From JAXLWB01 sp046328715 (GTDB taxonomy: Bacteria > Chloroflexota > Anaerolineae > Caldilineales > Caldilineaceae), in the NCBI GenBank assembly GCA_046328715.1, contig JAXLWB010000041.1:1-64000 (forward strand): a DNA stretch of 64,000 nt, given 5' to 3'. The notes under the pieces are model-generated. The model worked only from the letters and a program-made list of their open reading frames with translations. It had not been told where the DNA came from and did not search any database. Positions 26,723 through 35,789 of the stretch are shown here, piece after piece; the stretch's first letter is position 1; every line of letters begins with the position of its first letter. Made by a program: the position numbers and the translations under genes.

Positions 26723-27775
26723 GTGCCTTTGGTGGTTGCCATCAGCACGTCGCTGGCAGCACGCAATGGAATTTTGGTACGTGATCGTCTGGCACTTGAA
26801 GAGGCACGTACGATCAACACCGTGATCTTCGATAAAACTGGCACGCTGACTCAGGGCAAACAAGGCGTTGTGAATCTAAAGGTTGCCGCAAATTGGCAGG
26901 ATGAGCAGGCATTAGCACTCGCTGCCGCAGTAGAAGGCGACTCCGAACACCTCATCGCCAAAGCCATTCGCCAGGCAGCGCAAGAGCGCAAACTGACATT
27001 GCCCACCGTCAGCCATTTTGAAGCCATCAAAGGTCGTGGGGCACAGGCAATCTACAATGGACAAACCGTCTACGTAGGTGGGCCGCGTCTGTTAGAGATG
27101 TTGAAGTTGACGCCGCCGAACGAATTCCAGAAATTTGTGGCTGACGCCGAAGGTGCTGGTCAGACTGTTGTCTATTTGATTGTAGACAAAGCAGTGATTG
27201 CTGCCTTCGCCCTGGCCGACATGATTCGTGCTGAAAGCAAACAAGCGATTGCTAGGTTACACGCGGAAAGCATCGAAGTGGTGATGCTCACCGGTGACAG
27301 TAAGGCCGTCGCCAAGGCGGTGGCAGACGAGTTAGGGATGGATCGCTTTATTGCTGAAGTGCTACCCGAAGACAAAGACAATCAGGTGAGTAGCTTACAA
27401 CAAGAAGGTAAGAAGGTGGCAATGGTCGGCGATGGCGTCAACGATGCACCTGCCCTCACCCGTGCCGACCTCGGCATTGCCATTGGCAGCGGCACTGATG
27501 TTGCAGTTGAGTCGGCAGATATCGTCCTAGTCAACAGCAATCCACTAGATGTTGCCAAGATCTTCACCCTCAGCCGTCAAACCCGCAGCAAAATGATTCA
27601 GAATCTGTGGTGGGCGGCAGGGTATAATATTGTAGCGTTACCCTTAGCAGCCGGAGTGCTCGCCAATTGGGGCATCACTTTATCACCTGCCGCAGGGGCA
27701 CTTTTGATGTCGATCAGCACAATTGTGGTGGCGATCAATGCCCAGTTGCTGCGTAGAATTGACTTGGCAAGATAA
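26723..27775 (+). pseudogene. copB: Copper P1B-type ATPase CopB, 3' part after the insertion sequence
   Basis: This continues the interrupted ATPase with VPLVVAISTSLAARNGILV, the phosphorylation motif DKTGTLT, the nucleotide-binding domain (SEHLIAKAI; KGRGAQAIYNGQ), the hinge motif MVGDGVNDAPAL and two C-terminal membrane segments. An open frame begins at an ATG inside the right end of the element (26693), so a 360-residue fragment with the catalytic domains but only the last membrane helices could in principle be translated. On its own it would lack the metal-binding membrane core. A two-component pair follows after 20 bases. Confidence 0.93.
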
Positions 27776-27795
27776 TTCAATCGGATCGAAGTCGA

Positions 27796-28530
27796 ATGAA
27801 TGCGAAGATTCTAATTATTGAAGACGATCACCAAATTCGCCGAGTTATCGAAGGCTATTTACAGCAGGCTGGCTTTGAGGTGATCGGCAGCAGTGACGGC
27901 ATCGAAGGGTTTGCATTGATCCAAAGTATAAAGCCAGAAATCCTCATTCTCGACCTGATGCTGCCAGGAATGGATGGGCTGGAGATCACCAGACGCCTGC
28001 GCGGCAGCAGCGATCCCGCCATTGCCAGCCTTTATTTGATGATGGTCACAGCCCGGGTGGAAGAGACAGATCATATCAAGGGCCTGGAGATCGGTGCCGA
28101 TGATTATGTCACCAAACCCTTCAGCCCGCGTGAACTGGTCGCCAGAGTGCGAGCCGCACTGCGCCGCATCGAGCTTCACCGCCAAGCGTCTGCCGACAAA
28201 CAACTCATCTTCGGTTCGCTTTGCCTTGACCCAATCTATCATCACGTCACGCTCGATGGCGTTCTCATCGAACTCACAGAAACCGAGTTCGACATGCTCG
28301 CTCTGTTCATGCGCCACCCTGGAAGGCCATTCAGCCGGGCGGCGCTGCTCGACCATACCCAAACTGACGCCTACAGCGATCAGGCCGCCTTTGAACGCAC
28401 GATTGACGCTCACATCAAAAATCTACGGCACAAACTCGGTGAATCTGGTCGTCAGGGACGCTTTATTGAGACGGTACATGGCGTTGGCTACCGTTTTGTG
28501 CCGCCTGTCCAGCAGGAGCCAACCCCATGA
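27796..28530 (+). CDS. OmpR-family response regulator (copper locus)
   Basis: 244 residues. Receiver domain (about 1-120) with acidic pair IIEDDHQ, phospho-acceptor LILDLMLPGMDG, Thr in MVTARV and Lys in YVTKPFSPRELV. A winged-helix DNA-binding domain (about 135-235) has LTETEFDMLALFMRHPGRPF and GRFIETVHGVGYRF. It overlaps the downstream histidine kinase by 4 bases (ATGA), so the two are a coupled pair. It lies 20 bases after copB and probably controls the copper genes upstream, in the manner of CusR/CopR; that role is inferred from position. Confidence 0.92.
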   Translation: MNAKILIIEDDHQIRRVIEGYLQQAGFEVIGSSDGIEGFALIQSIKPEILILDLMLPGMDGLEITRRLRGSSDPAIASLYLMMVTARVEETDHIKGLEIGADDYVTKPFSPRELVARVRAALRRIELHRQASADKQLIFGSLCLDPIYHHVTLDGVLIELTETEFDMLALFMRHPGRPFSRAALLDHTQTDAYSDQAAFERTIDAHIKNLRHKLGESGRQGRFIETVHGVGYRFVPPVQQEPTP

Positions 28531-29948
28531 CCAGTCGCCTCTGGGTCAAACTTACCGGTATGTTTGCCTTGGTCATTGTGATCGGTATAGCAGTCACCGT
28601 GCTGTTAGCGCGGCAGGGGACCGAGGCCCGCTTCGCTCATTTTATGGTTAGCAATCATATGCTGCGCCCTGACCGCTTGCAGCTTGTGTTGGCCGATTAT
28701 TACCAAACCAAACAGAGTTGGACAGACGTGCAACGTGATCTACCCAGTTTGATCGAGATCGCCTCGGACGGAGCGATGCAGGGTATGATGGGTAACATGA
28801 TGGGCATGTTTGATAATCAAGTGATCGTCATCGATTCTACGGGTCAGCCAGTTGCTTCAACTACACCCCATTCCGAGAGCCAGATAGCGGATGAGCAACC
28901 GACACAGCGCTGGCCGATTCTGGTCGATAATGTCCAGGTAGGGGAAATCGCAGTGATGGGGATGCTGATGACGGGCGTCTCCAGCCGCGGCCAAAGCGTG
29001 GTTGAAGGAGTGACGCGGGCTGTGTTATTGGCAGGGTTGGTCTCTGGCTTTGTTGCACTATTGGCAGCCGGTTTGTTTGTCCGCCAGATTACCCACCCGC
29101 TGACGCAACTCAGCGAGGCAGCGACCCAGATTGCCGAAGGTAATCTGAGCGTCCGCGCCACGGTTCACAGCAAAGATGAAGTGGCCGCACTGGCCCACAA
29201 CTTTAACCGGATGGCCGAAAGTTTAGAAAAGCAGGAAATAATGCGTCGTACCCTCATGTCCGACATTGCGCATGAACTGCGGACGCCGCTTACTGCCATC
29301 CAAGGCACTGTTGAGGCGTTGCAAGATGGCGTCTTTGCCGCAGATACGCCAAATCTACAGGCGATCCACGATCAAGTAATGGGACTGAACCATCTCGTGG
29401 AGGAGTTGCGTACCTTGGCCAGCGCCGACGCTGGGCAATTGGCCTTGGACTACGCTGAATTCAATCTGGTTGATCTCTGCCAACGGCGTGTCACTGCCTT
29501 TCAAGCTCAAGCTACGCTCAAAACGATCCGGCTCACCTGTAGTGCCGCCGAAGCTGAAATCATGATTTGTGCCGATCTACAACGGCTGGGCCAGGTACTC
29601 AACAACCTGCTTGCCAATGCATTACGCCATACCCCCAACGCAGGTACAGTGCAAGTGACGGTTGGCTGCGAGCAAGAACAAGCACATCTCGCCATTGCTG
29701 ATACAGGTGAAGGAATTGCGGCAGAGGATCTCCCCCACATCTTTGACCGCTTCTATCGTGCCGATCATTCAAGGGCCCGCGAAACCGGAGGGACTGGCTT
29801 GGGTTTAGCGATTGTTCAGCAGCTTGTGCTGGCGCATGGCGGGAAGATTTGGGTGGAGAGTCAGTCAGCGGGCGAAAATTTCTTGCCTAAGCAAGCAACG
29901 GGGAGCGTTTTTCATATTTTACTACCGTTGACTCCTCCCACTCGTTAA
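28527..29948 (+). CDS. Membrane histidine kinase with Met-rich sensor domain (copper locus)
   Basis: 473 residues. Membrane segment 1 at about residues 7-28 (KLTGMFALVIVIGIAVTVLL), an extracytoplasmic sensor of about 140 residues, membrane segment 2 (AVLLAGLVSGFVALLAAGLFV), a HAMP domain (PLTQLSEAATQIAEGNLSVR), HisKA with the phospho-His in SDIAHELRTPLTAI, and the ATPase domain (LNNLLANALRHTP; DTGEGIAAEDLPHIFDRFYR; GGTGLGLAIVQQL). The sensor contains a short Met-rich stretch, MQGMMGNMMGMF, which could bind Cu(I) or Ag(I) by Met sulfur. Together with the Met-rich DUF305 protein and CopB this points to a copper sensor. The gene is translationally coupled to the response regulator and ends at a terminator. 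Confidence 0.92.
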   Translation: MTSRLWVKLTGMFALVIVIGIAVTVLLARQGTEARFAHFMVSNHMLRPDRLQLVLADYYQTKQSWTDVQRDLPSLIEIASDGAMQGMMGNMMGMFDNQVIVIDSTGQPVASTTPHSESQIADEQPTQRWPILVDNVQVGEIAVMGMLMTGVSSRGQSVVEGVTRAVLLAGLVSGFVALLAAGLFVRQITHPLTQLSEAATQIAEGNLSVRATVHSKDEVAALAHNFNRMAESLEKQEIMRRTLMSDIAHELRTPLTAIQGTVEALQDGVFAADTPNLQAIHDQVMGLNHLVEELRTLASADAGQLALDYAEFNLVDLCQRRVTAFQAQATLKTIRLTCSAAEAEIMICADLQRLGQVLNNLLANALRHTPNAGTVQVTVGCEQEQAHLAIADTGEGIAAEDLPHIFDRFYRADHSRARETGGTGLGLAIVQQLVLAHGGKIWVESQSAGENFLPKQATGSVFHILLPLTPPTR

Positions 29949-30004
29949 GGTGCGCTCCTTGAGAGCCGTCGGCGTGAGCGTACGGGCAAGGCAGATAAAG
30001 CTGC

Positions 30005-30045
30005 ATGAATGGTAGGTTCGGTAAAAAACCGAACCTACCATTCAT
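30005..30045. terminator. Terminator after the copper two-component pair
   Basis: A perfect 18-base stem (30005-30022 with 30028-30045) and loop AAAAA, followed by CTGAAGTTTTATT. It lies between the histidine kinase and the convergent phosphoesterase gene and can serve both. Confidence 0.85.
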
Positions 30046-30053
30046 CTGAAGTT

Positions 30054-30713
30054 TTATTCGTTCTTCCCAACGGGCGAGAGGTCAAGCACCTTGTAGGGGT
30101 AAATGTTAATGACCTGGGTGGAGTGGTAGCGCGTCTGTGTCGTCTCGTTGCCGCGGTATAGGTGAATATGACCGTGGAGAAGATAGCGTGGCTTAAACCA
30201 ACGCATAAACGTGAGAAACGAGGTGAAGCCGGTATGGGCCCGATCTGGCTGGTCGTGGATACCTTTTGGCGGAGAATGGGTTACCAAAACGTCAAGATAG
30301 CGTCCAAAACGAATGCGGTTGACGAGCAACTTGGGTGCCAGTCGCCAGATATTGGCCCACATCTCCTGATCGGTATATTGGCGCTCCGAGTTGAGGTTGT
30401 AGCGAATAGAGCCTTCAAGGCCAGCTAGCAGCAGGTTGTTTACCTTGGCCGTTTGACAGTGCAAATTGATTGCCCCCATCGGTGACTCCTGCGTCTGCCA
30501 GGCATCATTCTTCCCCATGTGAACCTGCATCTCGCGTCCATGGTTGCCAAACACATAGTAGGCAGGCTTGTTAAGCGTTGAAATGATGAATTCAATATAG
30601 TAAAAGGGCAGATCGCCGCAGCTAATGATTAAATCTACATCACCGACAAACCGCTTTAGAGAGGGCCCATAAAGCTGAGGTAGGACTTCATCACTAATGA
30701 TCAGGGAGCGCAT
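30054..30713 (-). CDS. Metallophosphoesterase of the calcineurin-like superfamily
   Basis: 219 residues. Metal-site motifs of the fold are visible in order: IISDEVLP (first Asp; the usual D-x-H is D-E here), CGDLPFYY (GD block), VFGNHGREM (GNH block), VTHSPPKG (second His) and LHGHIHLYRG (GHxH). The overall pattern SDEV-P-LY, then ISCGDLP, then N-x-P-xYYVFGNHG belongs to a subgroup of uncharacterised bacterial phosphoesterases. The substrate is unknown. The gene has no clear ribosome site and stands alone after a shared terminator. Confidence 0.85.
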   Translation of the reverse strand: MRSLIISDEVLPQLYGPSLKRFVGDVDLIISCGDLPFYYIEFIISTLNKPAYYVFGNHGREMQVHMGKNDAWQTQESPMGAINLHCQTAKVNNLLLAGLEGSIRYNLNSERQYTDQEMWANIWRLAPKLLVNRIRFGRYLDVLVTHSPPKGIHDQPDRAHTGFTSFLTFMRWFKPRYLLHGHIHLYRGNETTQTRYHSTQVINIYPYKVLDLSPVGKNE

Positions 30714-30874
30714 GAAGAGATTGTAGCAGGCAGAGAAAGCGCGGTCAAACTAATTTTTGTCGAGAAAAAAGTGCAGCAATGAAGGGAAACAAGAAGAACC
30801 ACAGATTCAGGCTGTGCGGAGCAATGGTTAGCGGACAACGCATCTATGCAACCTGAAACTGCGGTTCTCAATGG

Positions 30875-31921
30875 CTAGATTTCACTGGCTACTGGTACCA
30901 TCTTCGCTTGCCATGCCTCACGGAAGGTCACCAGGCGTCGCTGTCGCTCATCCCACAAGGCCAGCCAAGTGGTTTGGAAACTACTACGCAGTGTCAACTG
31001 CACCACTCGTTGCATCATGGGATTTTCATTGTGACATTTCTCCAAATTATAGTTGGGAATGCGCGGGCTCAGGTGATGAATGTGGTGAAAGCCAATGTTG
31101 CCCGTAAACCACTGAAGCACTTTAGGCAATTTATAGTAAGAGCTACCGACCATTGCCGCCAGCGTATAGTCCCACTCTGGAGTGTGTTCCCAGTACATGC
31201 GCTCGAATTGATGTTGAACATAGAACATCCAAACACCTGCACTCGAAGCAATCATCACGGTGGGCAAGAAGAGCCACAGAAAATTGCTAAAACCGATCAG
31301 AAAACTAGCAGCAGTCATCCAACCTGCCAACGCCGCATTCGTCCACCAGACCGATCCCTTCTCGCCATGGTGCCAATTGTCATCACGCGACATTGGGAAT
31401 CGCCCCATAATCAAAAAGTTAATCGAAGGTGCAATGACAAAAAGGAAGAAAGGGTTTCGAAAGACACGGTAAAATAACCTTTTCCATTTGCTAGCCGCCA
31501 TATATTCATCAACGGTGAGTGTCCAGATATCACCGGTACCCCGCTCTTCTAACTCAGCATGATGGGCATGGTGAACAGCATGCCCTTTTCGCCAATATTT
31601 ATAAGGCACCGTGGTAAACAAACTACAGAGGATACCGACTGTATCATTGGCATTGCGCCCTTTAAAAAATGAAGCATGCCCACAATCGTGCTGAATAATG
31701 AAAATGCGCACCAAGAACCCCGCCGCAGGAATTGAGAGCAAAAGCGTCAGCCAGTGGCCGACATCCAGGGTAAGATACATGAGCAACCAGCAAAGGAACA
31801 GCCCGCCAAAGGAGTTTGCAATCTGCCAGAGACTTTTTTGTACATCGGGATGCTGATAATTACCGACAATCGATCTCCATCCTGCATACGCATCGATAAT
31901 TTTATGTGTGTGATTCTTCAT
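30875..31921 (-). CDS. Membrane fatty acid desaturase
   Basis: About 348 residues. It introduces a double bond into membrane lipid acyl chains with a di-iron centre. The three His boxes are complete: HDCGH (after VRIFIIQ), HAVHHAHH and HIHH (in NIGFHHIHHLSP). Hydrophobic pairs of segments lie before the first box and around SINFLIMG and LIGFSNFLWLFLP. The pattern resembles delta-12/omega-6-type acyl-lipid desaturases. ATG at 31921 (MKNHTHKI) is the likely start; the frame is open upstream to a TTG at 31957. It stands alone. Regulation by temperature is common for the family but no sign of it is visible. Confidence 0.92.
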   Translation of the reverse strand: MKNHTHKIIDAYAGWRSIVGNYQHPDVQKSLWQIANSFGGLFLCWLLMYLTLDVGHWLTLLLSIPAAGFLVRIFIIQHDCGHASFFKGRNANDTVGILCSLFTTVPYKYWRKGHAVHHAHHAELEERGTGDIWTLTVDEYMAASKWKRLFYRVFRNPFFLFVIAPSINFLIMGRFPMSRDDNWHHGEKGSVWWTNAALAGWMTAASFLIGFSNFLWLFLPTVMIASSAGVWMFYVQHQFERMYWEHTPEWDYTLAAMVGSSYYKLPKVLQWFTGNIGFHHIHHLSPRIPNYNLEKCHNENPMMQRVVQLTLRSSFQTTWLALWDERQRRLVTFREAWQAKMVPVASEI

Positions 31922-32073
31922 GAAATTAAAAACTACCTCGTCTAAAGTTGGGAACAACTACTTGATTGTGACCATAGGCATCGCAATACCCATGGCGTAT
32001 CAGAGGACAACTGATATGCATTATGATAGGGGAAGCAAGTAAACTCCATCTTCTCATCATGTTGCGTACAAAA

Positions 32074-32108
32074 AAGATGGGATGCGTTCCTATCGCATCC
32101 CGTCTTTG
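32074..32108. terminator. Terminator after secA
   Basis: AAAGATGGGATGCG (32074-32087) pairs with CGCATCCCGTCTTT (32095-32108) with one mismatch and a 7-base loop. Read on the minus strand the stem is followed by a T-run, so it is an intrinsic terminator for secA. Confidence 0.85.
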
Positions 32109-32115
32109 ATACATC

Positions 32116-35100
32116 CTATTTTTGTTGTGGCTGGGTTACACCCTTCTGATCGCTCGCCATATGACAGTTTTTATATTTCTTGCCGCTGCCACACCAACAT
32201 AGATCGTTGCGGCCCAATTGCGGTCCTGACTTTTTTACAGTCTGCTGCGGTTGGGCGCCCCCATCGCTACGGTTGGTGCGGATGTTGCGCGCAATTGGCT
32301 GCGCATTGATGATCGCACGAGCAGAAGGACGAGGTACAGCTTTGCCGTTACCGTCGCTTGTCTGCTCGTCGGATATTGCTTGGGTGGACTGTACAGGTTG
32401 GGTTGTAGCACGCTGAATCTGAAAGGCGAAAAGACCTTTGACGATGTCGCCACGGATTTCGCTGATTAGATCAGCGTACATCTCGAAAGCTTCACGGCGA
32501 TAAGAGACAAGCGGGTCCATCTGACCATAGGCACGCAGGCCGATCCCTTCGCGCAGGCGATCCAAATCGGTGAGGTGATGAATCCAGCGATTGTCGACCG
32601 CCATCAACATGATCTGCTTCTCGATGCTGCGCATGGCCGCTTCGCCGATTTCCTGTTCTTTGGCGGCATAGGCATCCATCGCCAGTTGCACACAATCCTC
32701 TTCGATCTCGTCGCGCTTCATGCCTTTCCAGCGGCTGGCCGAGAAGCTCTCGGACTGATGGGTCAACGCCTTGATGGTGTGGGCCAGTTCATCGAGTTGC
32801 CATTCATCCTCGTATTCGCTGGCAACAAAATCACCGACGATGCCGCTGATCTCTTCACCGATCATATCGATCACCGACTGTTGCATCGAAGGCTCAGTTA
32901 GAATGCGGCGACGTTGTTCATAGATGCGATTGCGTTGCTCGTTGACCACTTCGTCGTATTGGAGCACATGCTTGCGGATATCGAAGTTAAAACCTTCGAC
33001 CTTGGTTTGAGCGTTTTCAATCGCTTTAGAGACCACACCCGCTTCGATCGGGACATCCTCCTCTAATCCCAAACGCGACATCAGGCCGCTCATACGTTCG
33101 CCGCCAAAGCGACGCATCAATTCATCTTCCATGCTGATGTAAAAGCGGCTCTGCCCGGGATCACCGAGACGACCAGAACGACCACGCAACTGATTGTCGA
33201 TGCGTCGCGCTTCGTGGCGTTCGGTGCCGATCACATAGAGACCGCCAAGGGAACGGACCAGTTCGGCATCTTTCTTGGCATCGCTCCAGGCTTTGGCGAG
33301 TACACCGCTCCACTCTCCATCGAACTGGGTCGAAGGATCCTTGCCATGTTTGAGCATTTCCAGTGCCTGGTTCCACGAATTTTGTGGAATGGCGGCCAAA
33401 TCAACGCCGTTGCGACGCAGTTGCTCGCGGGCCAGGTTTTCGGCATTGCCACCGAGCAAAATGTCGACACCACGACCTGCCATGTTAGTGGCAATCGTCA
33501 CGGAACCGGGGCGTCCTGCCTGGGCAATGATTGTCGCCTCACGTTCGTGGTTCTTGGCATTGAGTACCTGATGTTCGATGCCGCGGCGACTCAACATTTC
33601 AGCGACTCGTTCGCTGGTTTCAACCGCAGTAGTACCCAGCAAGACGGGTTGCTTGCGCTTGTACGCCTCAACCACTTCATCGAGCACCGCTTTGAACTTG
33701 GCACTTTCGCTCCGATAGACCAAATCGGGCTGATCATCACGGACGACAGGTTTGTAGGTTGGGATTTGCACGACATCCAGGTTGTAAATCTTTTGGAACT
33801 CTTCTTCTTCAGTCTTGGCTGTACCGGTCATGCCCGACAGCTTGTTATACATGCGGAAGAAGTTTTGGAAGGTGATGGTAGCGAGGGTCATCGACTCTTT
33901 TTGTACCTTCACCCCTTCTTTGGCTTCAATCGCTTGGTGCAGACCTTCGCTGTAACGGCGGCCTTCCATCATACGACCTGTAAACTCATCAACGATAATT
34001 ACTTCGCTGCCGCGCACGATGTAGTCTTTATCGCGCTTGTAGAGGGCATGCGCACGCAGGGCATTGTCGAGATAGGGGATCAAGTCGAAGTGTTCGGCAT
34101 CATACAGGTTAGAGAAGCCCATCCGTCGTTCTACGTAGCTGATACCCTCTTCAGTGAGAGTCGCTACCCGCTCTTTCTCATTGATGACATAGTGCGTCTC
34201 CTGTTGAAGGTTACGCACCAAGCCGGCAAAGATTTGGTAGTAGTTGGCACTCTCACGGGCCTCGCCAGAGATGATCAGTGGCGTGCGTGCTTCGTCGATC
34301 AAGATGTTATCTACTTCGTCGACGATAGCGTAGTTGAGTTCGCGTTGCACACAGCGCGACAGATCGTTAGCCATGTTGTCGCGCAAATAGTCGAAGCCAT
34401 ATTCATTATTGGTACCATAGGTGATATCACAATGATAAGCTTCACTGCGGCTAATTGGACGCAAAGAGAGGAAGCGATCATCCGCAGCAGGAAAATTCGG
34501 GTCATACTCAAAGGAGCCAGCATCTGGATTGCTGGCGCTGTTTTGAATCACCGCCGCCCGCAACCCGAGCAAATGGTAGATTGCCCCCATCAATTGCAAC
34601 CCGACTTTGGATAGATAATCGTTGGGGGTCACCAGATGTACGCCGCGACCGGTCAAAGCGTTGAGATAGAGGGGCAGGGTGGCAACCAACGTCTTGCCTT
34701 CGCCAGTCTTCATCTCGGCGATCCGGCCAGAGTGGAGCACCATTCCACCTAATAATTGCACATCATAATGGCGAAGCCCTGTCGTACGCTTGCTTGCCTC
34801 ACGTACAGCCGCAAAGGCTTCAGGTAGAATTTCGTCGAGGATCTCTCTTTCCGCATCCAACATGTCCTTCTTGATCCGCTCTAGTTCCACACGCGCAAAT
34901 TTCTGGTCTTCGGTACCCAGCACGTCCATATAGTGTTGTTGGGCACCTATCAACTCTTCTTGCAAAGGCTCGACTGCGGTATGGATACGTTGTTGAAACG
35001 CAGCGGTCATCGCACGCAGTTCGTCATTGCTTTTGCGTTCAAATTCTTTCTCTAATTGATTAATGCGCTCGACTTCCCCACGAAATGGTTTCAATATCTT

Positions 35101-35145
35101 TTCGTTCGGGTCGCCCGTAATCGCATGATAGATTCGCTTGAGCAT
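32116..35145 (-). CDS. secA: Preprotein translocase ATPase SecA
   Basis: 1009 residues, within the range for larger SecA proteins. It drives secreted proteins through SecYEG. Walker A is seen as MKTGEGKTLVATLP, the DEAD-type Walker B as YAIVDEVDNILIDEARTPL, and the second motor domain as TNMAGRGVDILLGGNAEN. The preprotein crosslinking and helical scaffold regions follow, and the C-terminus ends with a zinc-binding SEC-C motif (LCWCGSGKKYKNCH), used for SecB or ribosome contact. AGGAGGA lies just before the ATG. A Gln/Asn/Arg-rich variable linker (about residues 905-975) precedes the zinc motif. Single gene with its own terminator. Confidence 0.97.
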   Translation of the reverse strand: MLKRIYHAITGDPNEKILKPFRGEVERINQLEKEFERKSNDELRAMTAAFQQRIHTAVEPLQEELIGAQQHYMDVLGTEDQKFARVELERIKKDMLDAEREILDEILPEAFAAVREASKRTTGLRHYDVQLLGGMVLHSGRIAEMKTGEGKTLVATLPLYLNALTGRGVHLVTPNDYLSKVGLQLMGAIYHLLGLRAAVIQNSASNPDAGSFEYDPNFPAADDRFLSLRPISRSEAYHCDITYGTNNEYGFDYLRDNMANDLSRCVQRELNYAIVDEVDNILIDEARTPLIISGEARESANYYQIFAGLVRNLQQETHYVINEKERVATLTEEGISYVERRMGFSNLYDAEHFDLIPYLDNALRAHALYKRDKDYIVRGSEVIIVDEFTGRMMEGRRYSEGLHQAIEAKEGVKVQKESMTLATITFQNFFRMYNKLSGMTGTAKTEEEEFQKIYNLDVVQIPTYKPVVRDDQPDLVYRSESAKFKAVLDEVVEAYKRKQPVLLGTTAVETSERVAEMLSRRGIEHQVLNAKNHEREATIIAQAGRPGSVTIATNMAGRGVDILLGGNAENLAREQLRRNGVDLAAIPQNSWNQALEMLKHGKDPSTQFDGEWSGVLAKAWSDAKKDAELVRSLGGLYVIGTERHEARRIDNQLRGRSGRLGDPGQSRFYISMEDELMRRFGGERMSGLMSRLGLEEDVPIEAGVVSKAIENAQTKVEGFNFDIRKHVLQYDEVVNEQRNRIYEQRRRILTEPSMQQSVIDMIGEEISGIVGDFVASEYEDEWQLDELAHTIKALTHQSESFSASRWKGMKRDEIEEDCVQLAMDAYAAKEQEIGEAAMRSIEKQIMLMAVDNRWIHHLTDLDRLREGIGLRAYGQMDPLVSYRREAFEMYADLISEIRGDIVKGLFAFQIQRATTQPVQSTQAISDEQTSDGNGKAVPRPSARAIINAQPIARNIRTNRSDGGAQPQQTVKKSGPQLGRNDLCWCGSGKKYKNCHMASDQKGVTQPQQK

Positions 35146-35230
35146 CGAAAAATCCTCCTGACGAGCTATTGTAGCACAATCAGGAATGTTGACGTGAGAA
35201 TTGGATGAGGAGAGTGAGGAATTAAAGGCA

Positions 35231-35332
35231 AGTAGTCAGTGGAACAGTAAGTCAATAAAACAGTAGACAGTGAATCAGTAAAGCCATTTTACTGATTCAC
35301 TGTCTACTCTCCCACTGTTCTACTGATTTACT
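35231..35332. repeat. Large palindrome of CAGTA-type units after hsp20
   Basis: A perfect 21-base stem (35262-35282 with 35288-35308, 5-base loop) is extended on both sides by an imperfect stem (35231-35250 against 35311-35332). Both arms are built from varied units such as CAGTAGA, CAGTGAAT and CAGTAAA. It lies directly downstream of the small heat-shock gene and probably also terminates it. Confidence 0.8.
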
Positions 35333-35789
35333 TGGTTGAAACAGCGATCTTCTTCGGTTTGGCTTCGGCAGCCTTGGGAACACGCAGGCTCAACACACCA
35401 TTTTCGAAGTGGGCCTCAATCGCTTCCACCTCAACCGGGACGGTAAAGGTCAGTGTGCGTTGAAAAGCGCCGTGGAAAAGCTCGCTCTTGACATAGTGAT
35501 TGCCTTCGACCTGCTTCGGGAATTGGCCCTTGATGGTCAACTCGTCCTTTTCAAAGGTAATTTCCACACTATCGGGCTGAACGCCAGGTAAATAAGCGGT
35601 TACAACAAAGGCCTCTTCGACAGCTTGCACGTCGATTGGCAATCGAGAGACGGTCGGGGCAGGTGTCTGGCCATTGCCATTGGCAGAGCCACCATTACGG
35701 CTGTAGTCATAGGGGCCGAATTGATTTTCGATTAGTTTGTTCATGACATTGTTCATGGTAGCGAATTCGCGCAGCATTGTGTTGTTCAT
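35328..35789 (-). CDS. Small heat-shock protein (Hsp20/alpha-crystallin)
   Basis: About 153 residues. Holdase chaperone that binds unfolding proteins as oligomers. The alpha-crystallin domain spans about residues 55-145, with the strand blocks VVTAYLPGVQPDSVEITFEK and ELTIKGQFP and the family signature FENGVLSLRVPKAAEAKPKKI. The N-terminal arm is short (MNNTMLREFATMNNVMN). ATG at 35789 is chosen because GGAG lies 6-7 bases upstream; the longer open frame reaches 35915 but its extra part has no such site. No CIRCE element is seen upstream. Confidence 0.93.
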   Translation of the reverse strand: MNNTMLREFATMNNVMNKLIENQFGPYDYSRNGGSANGNGQTPAPTVSRLPIDVQAVEEAFVVTAYLPGVQPDSVEITFEKDELTIKGQFPKQVEGNHYVKSELFHGAFQRTLTFTVPVEVEAIEAHFENGVLSLRVPKAAEAKPKKIAVSTK

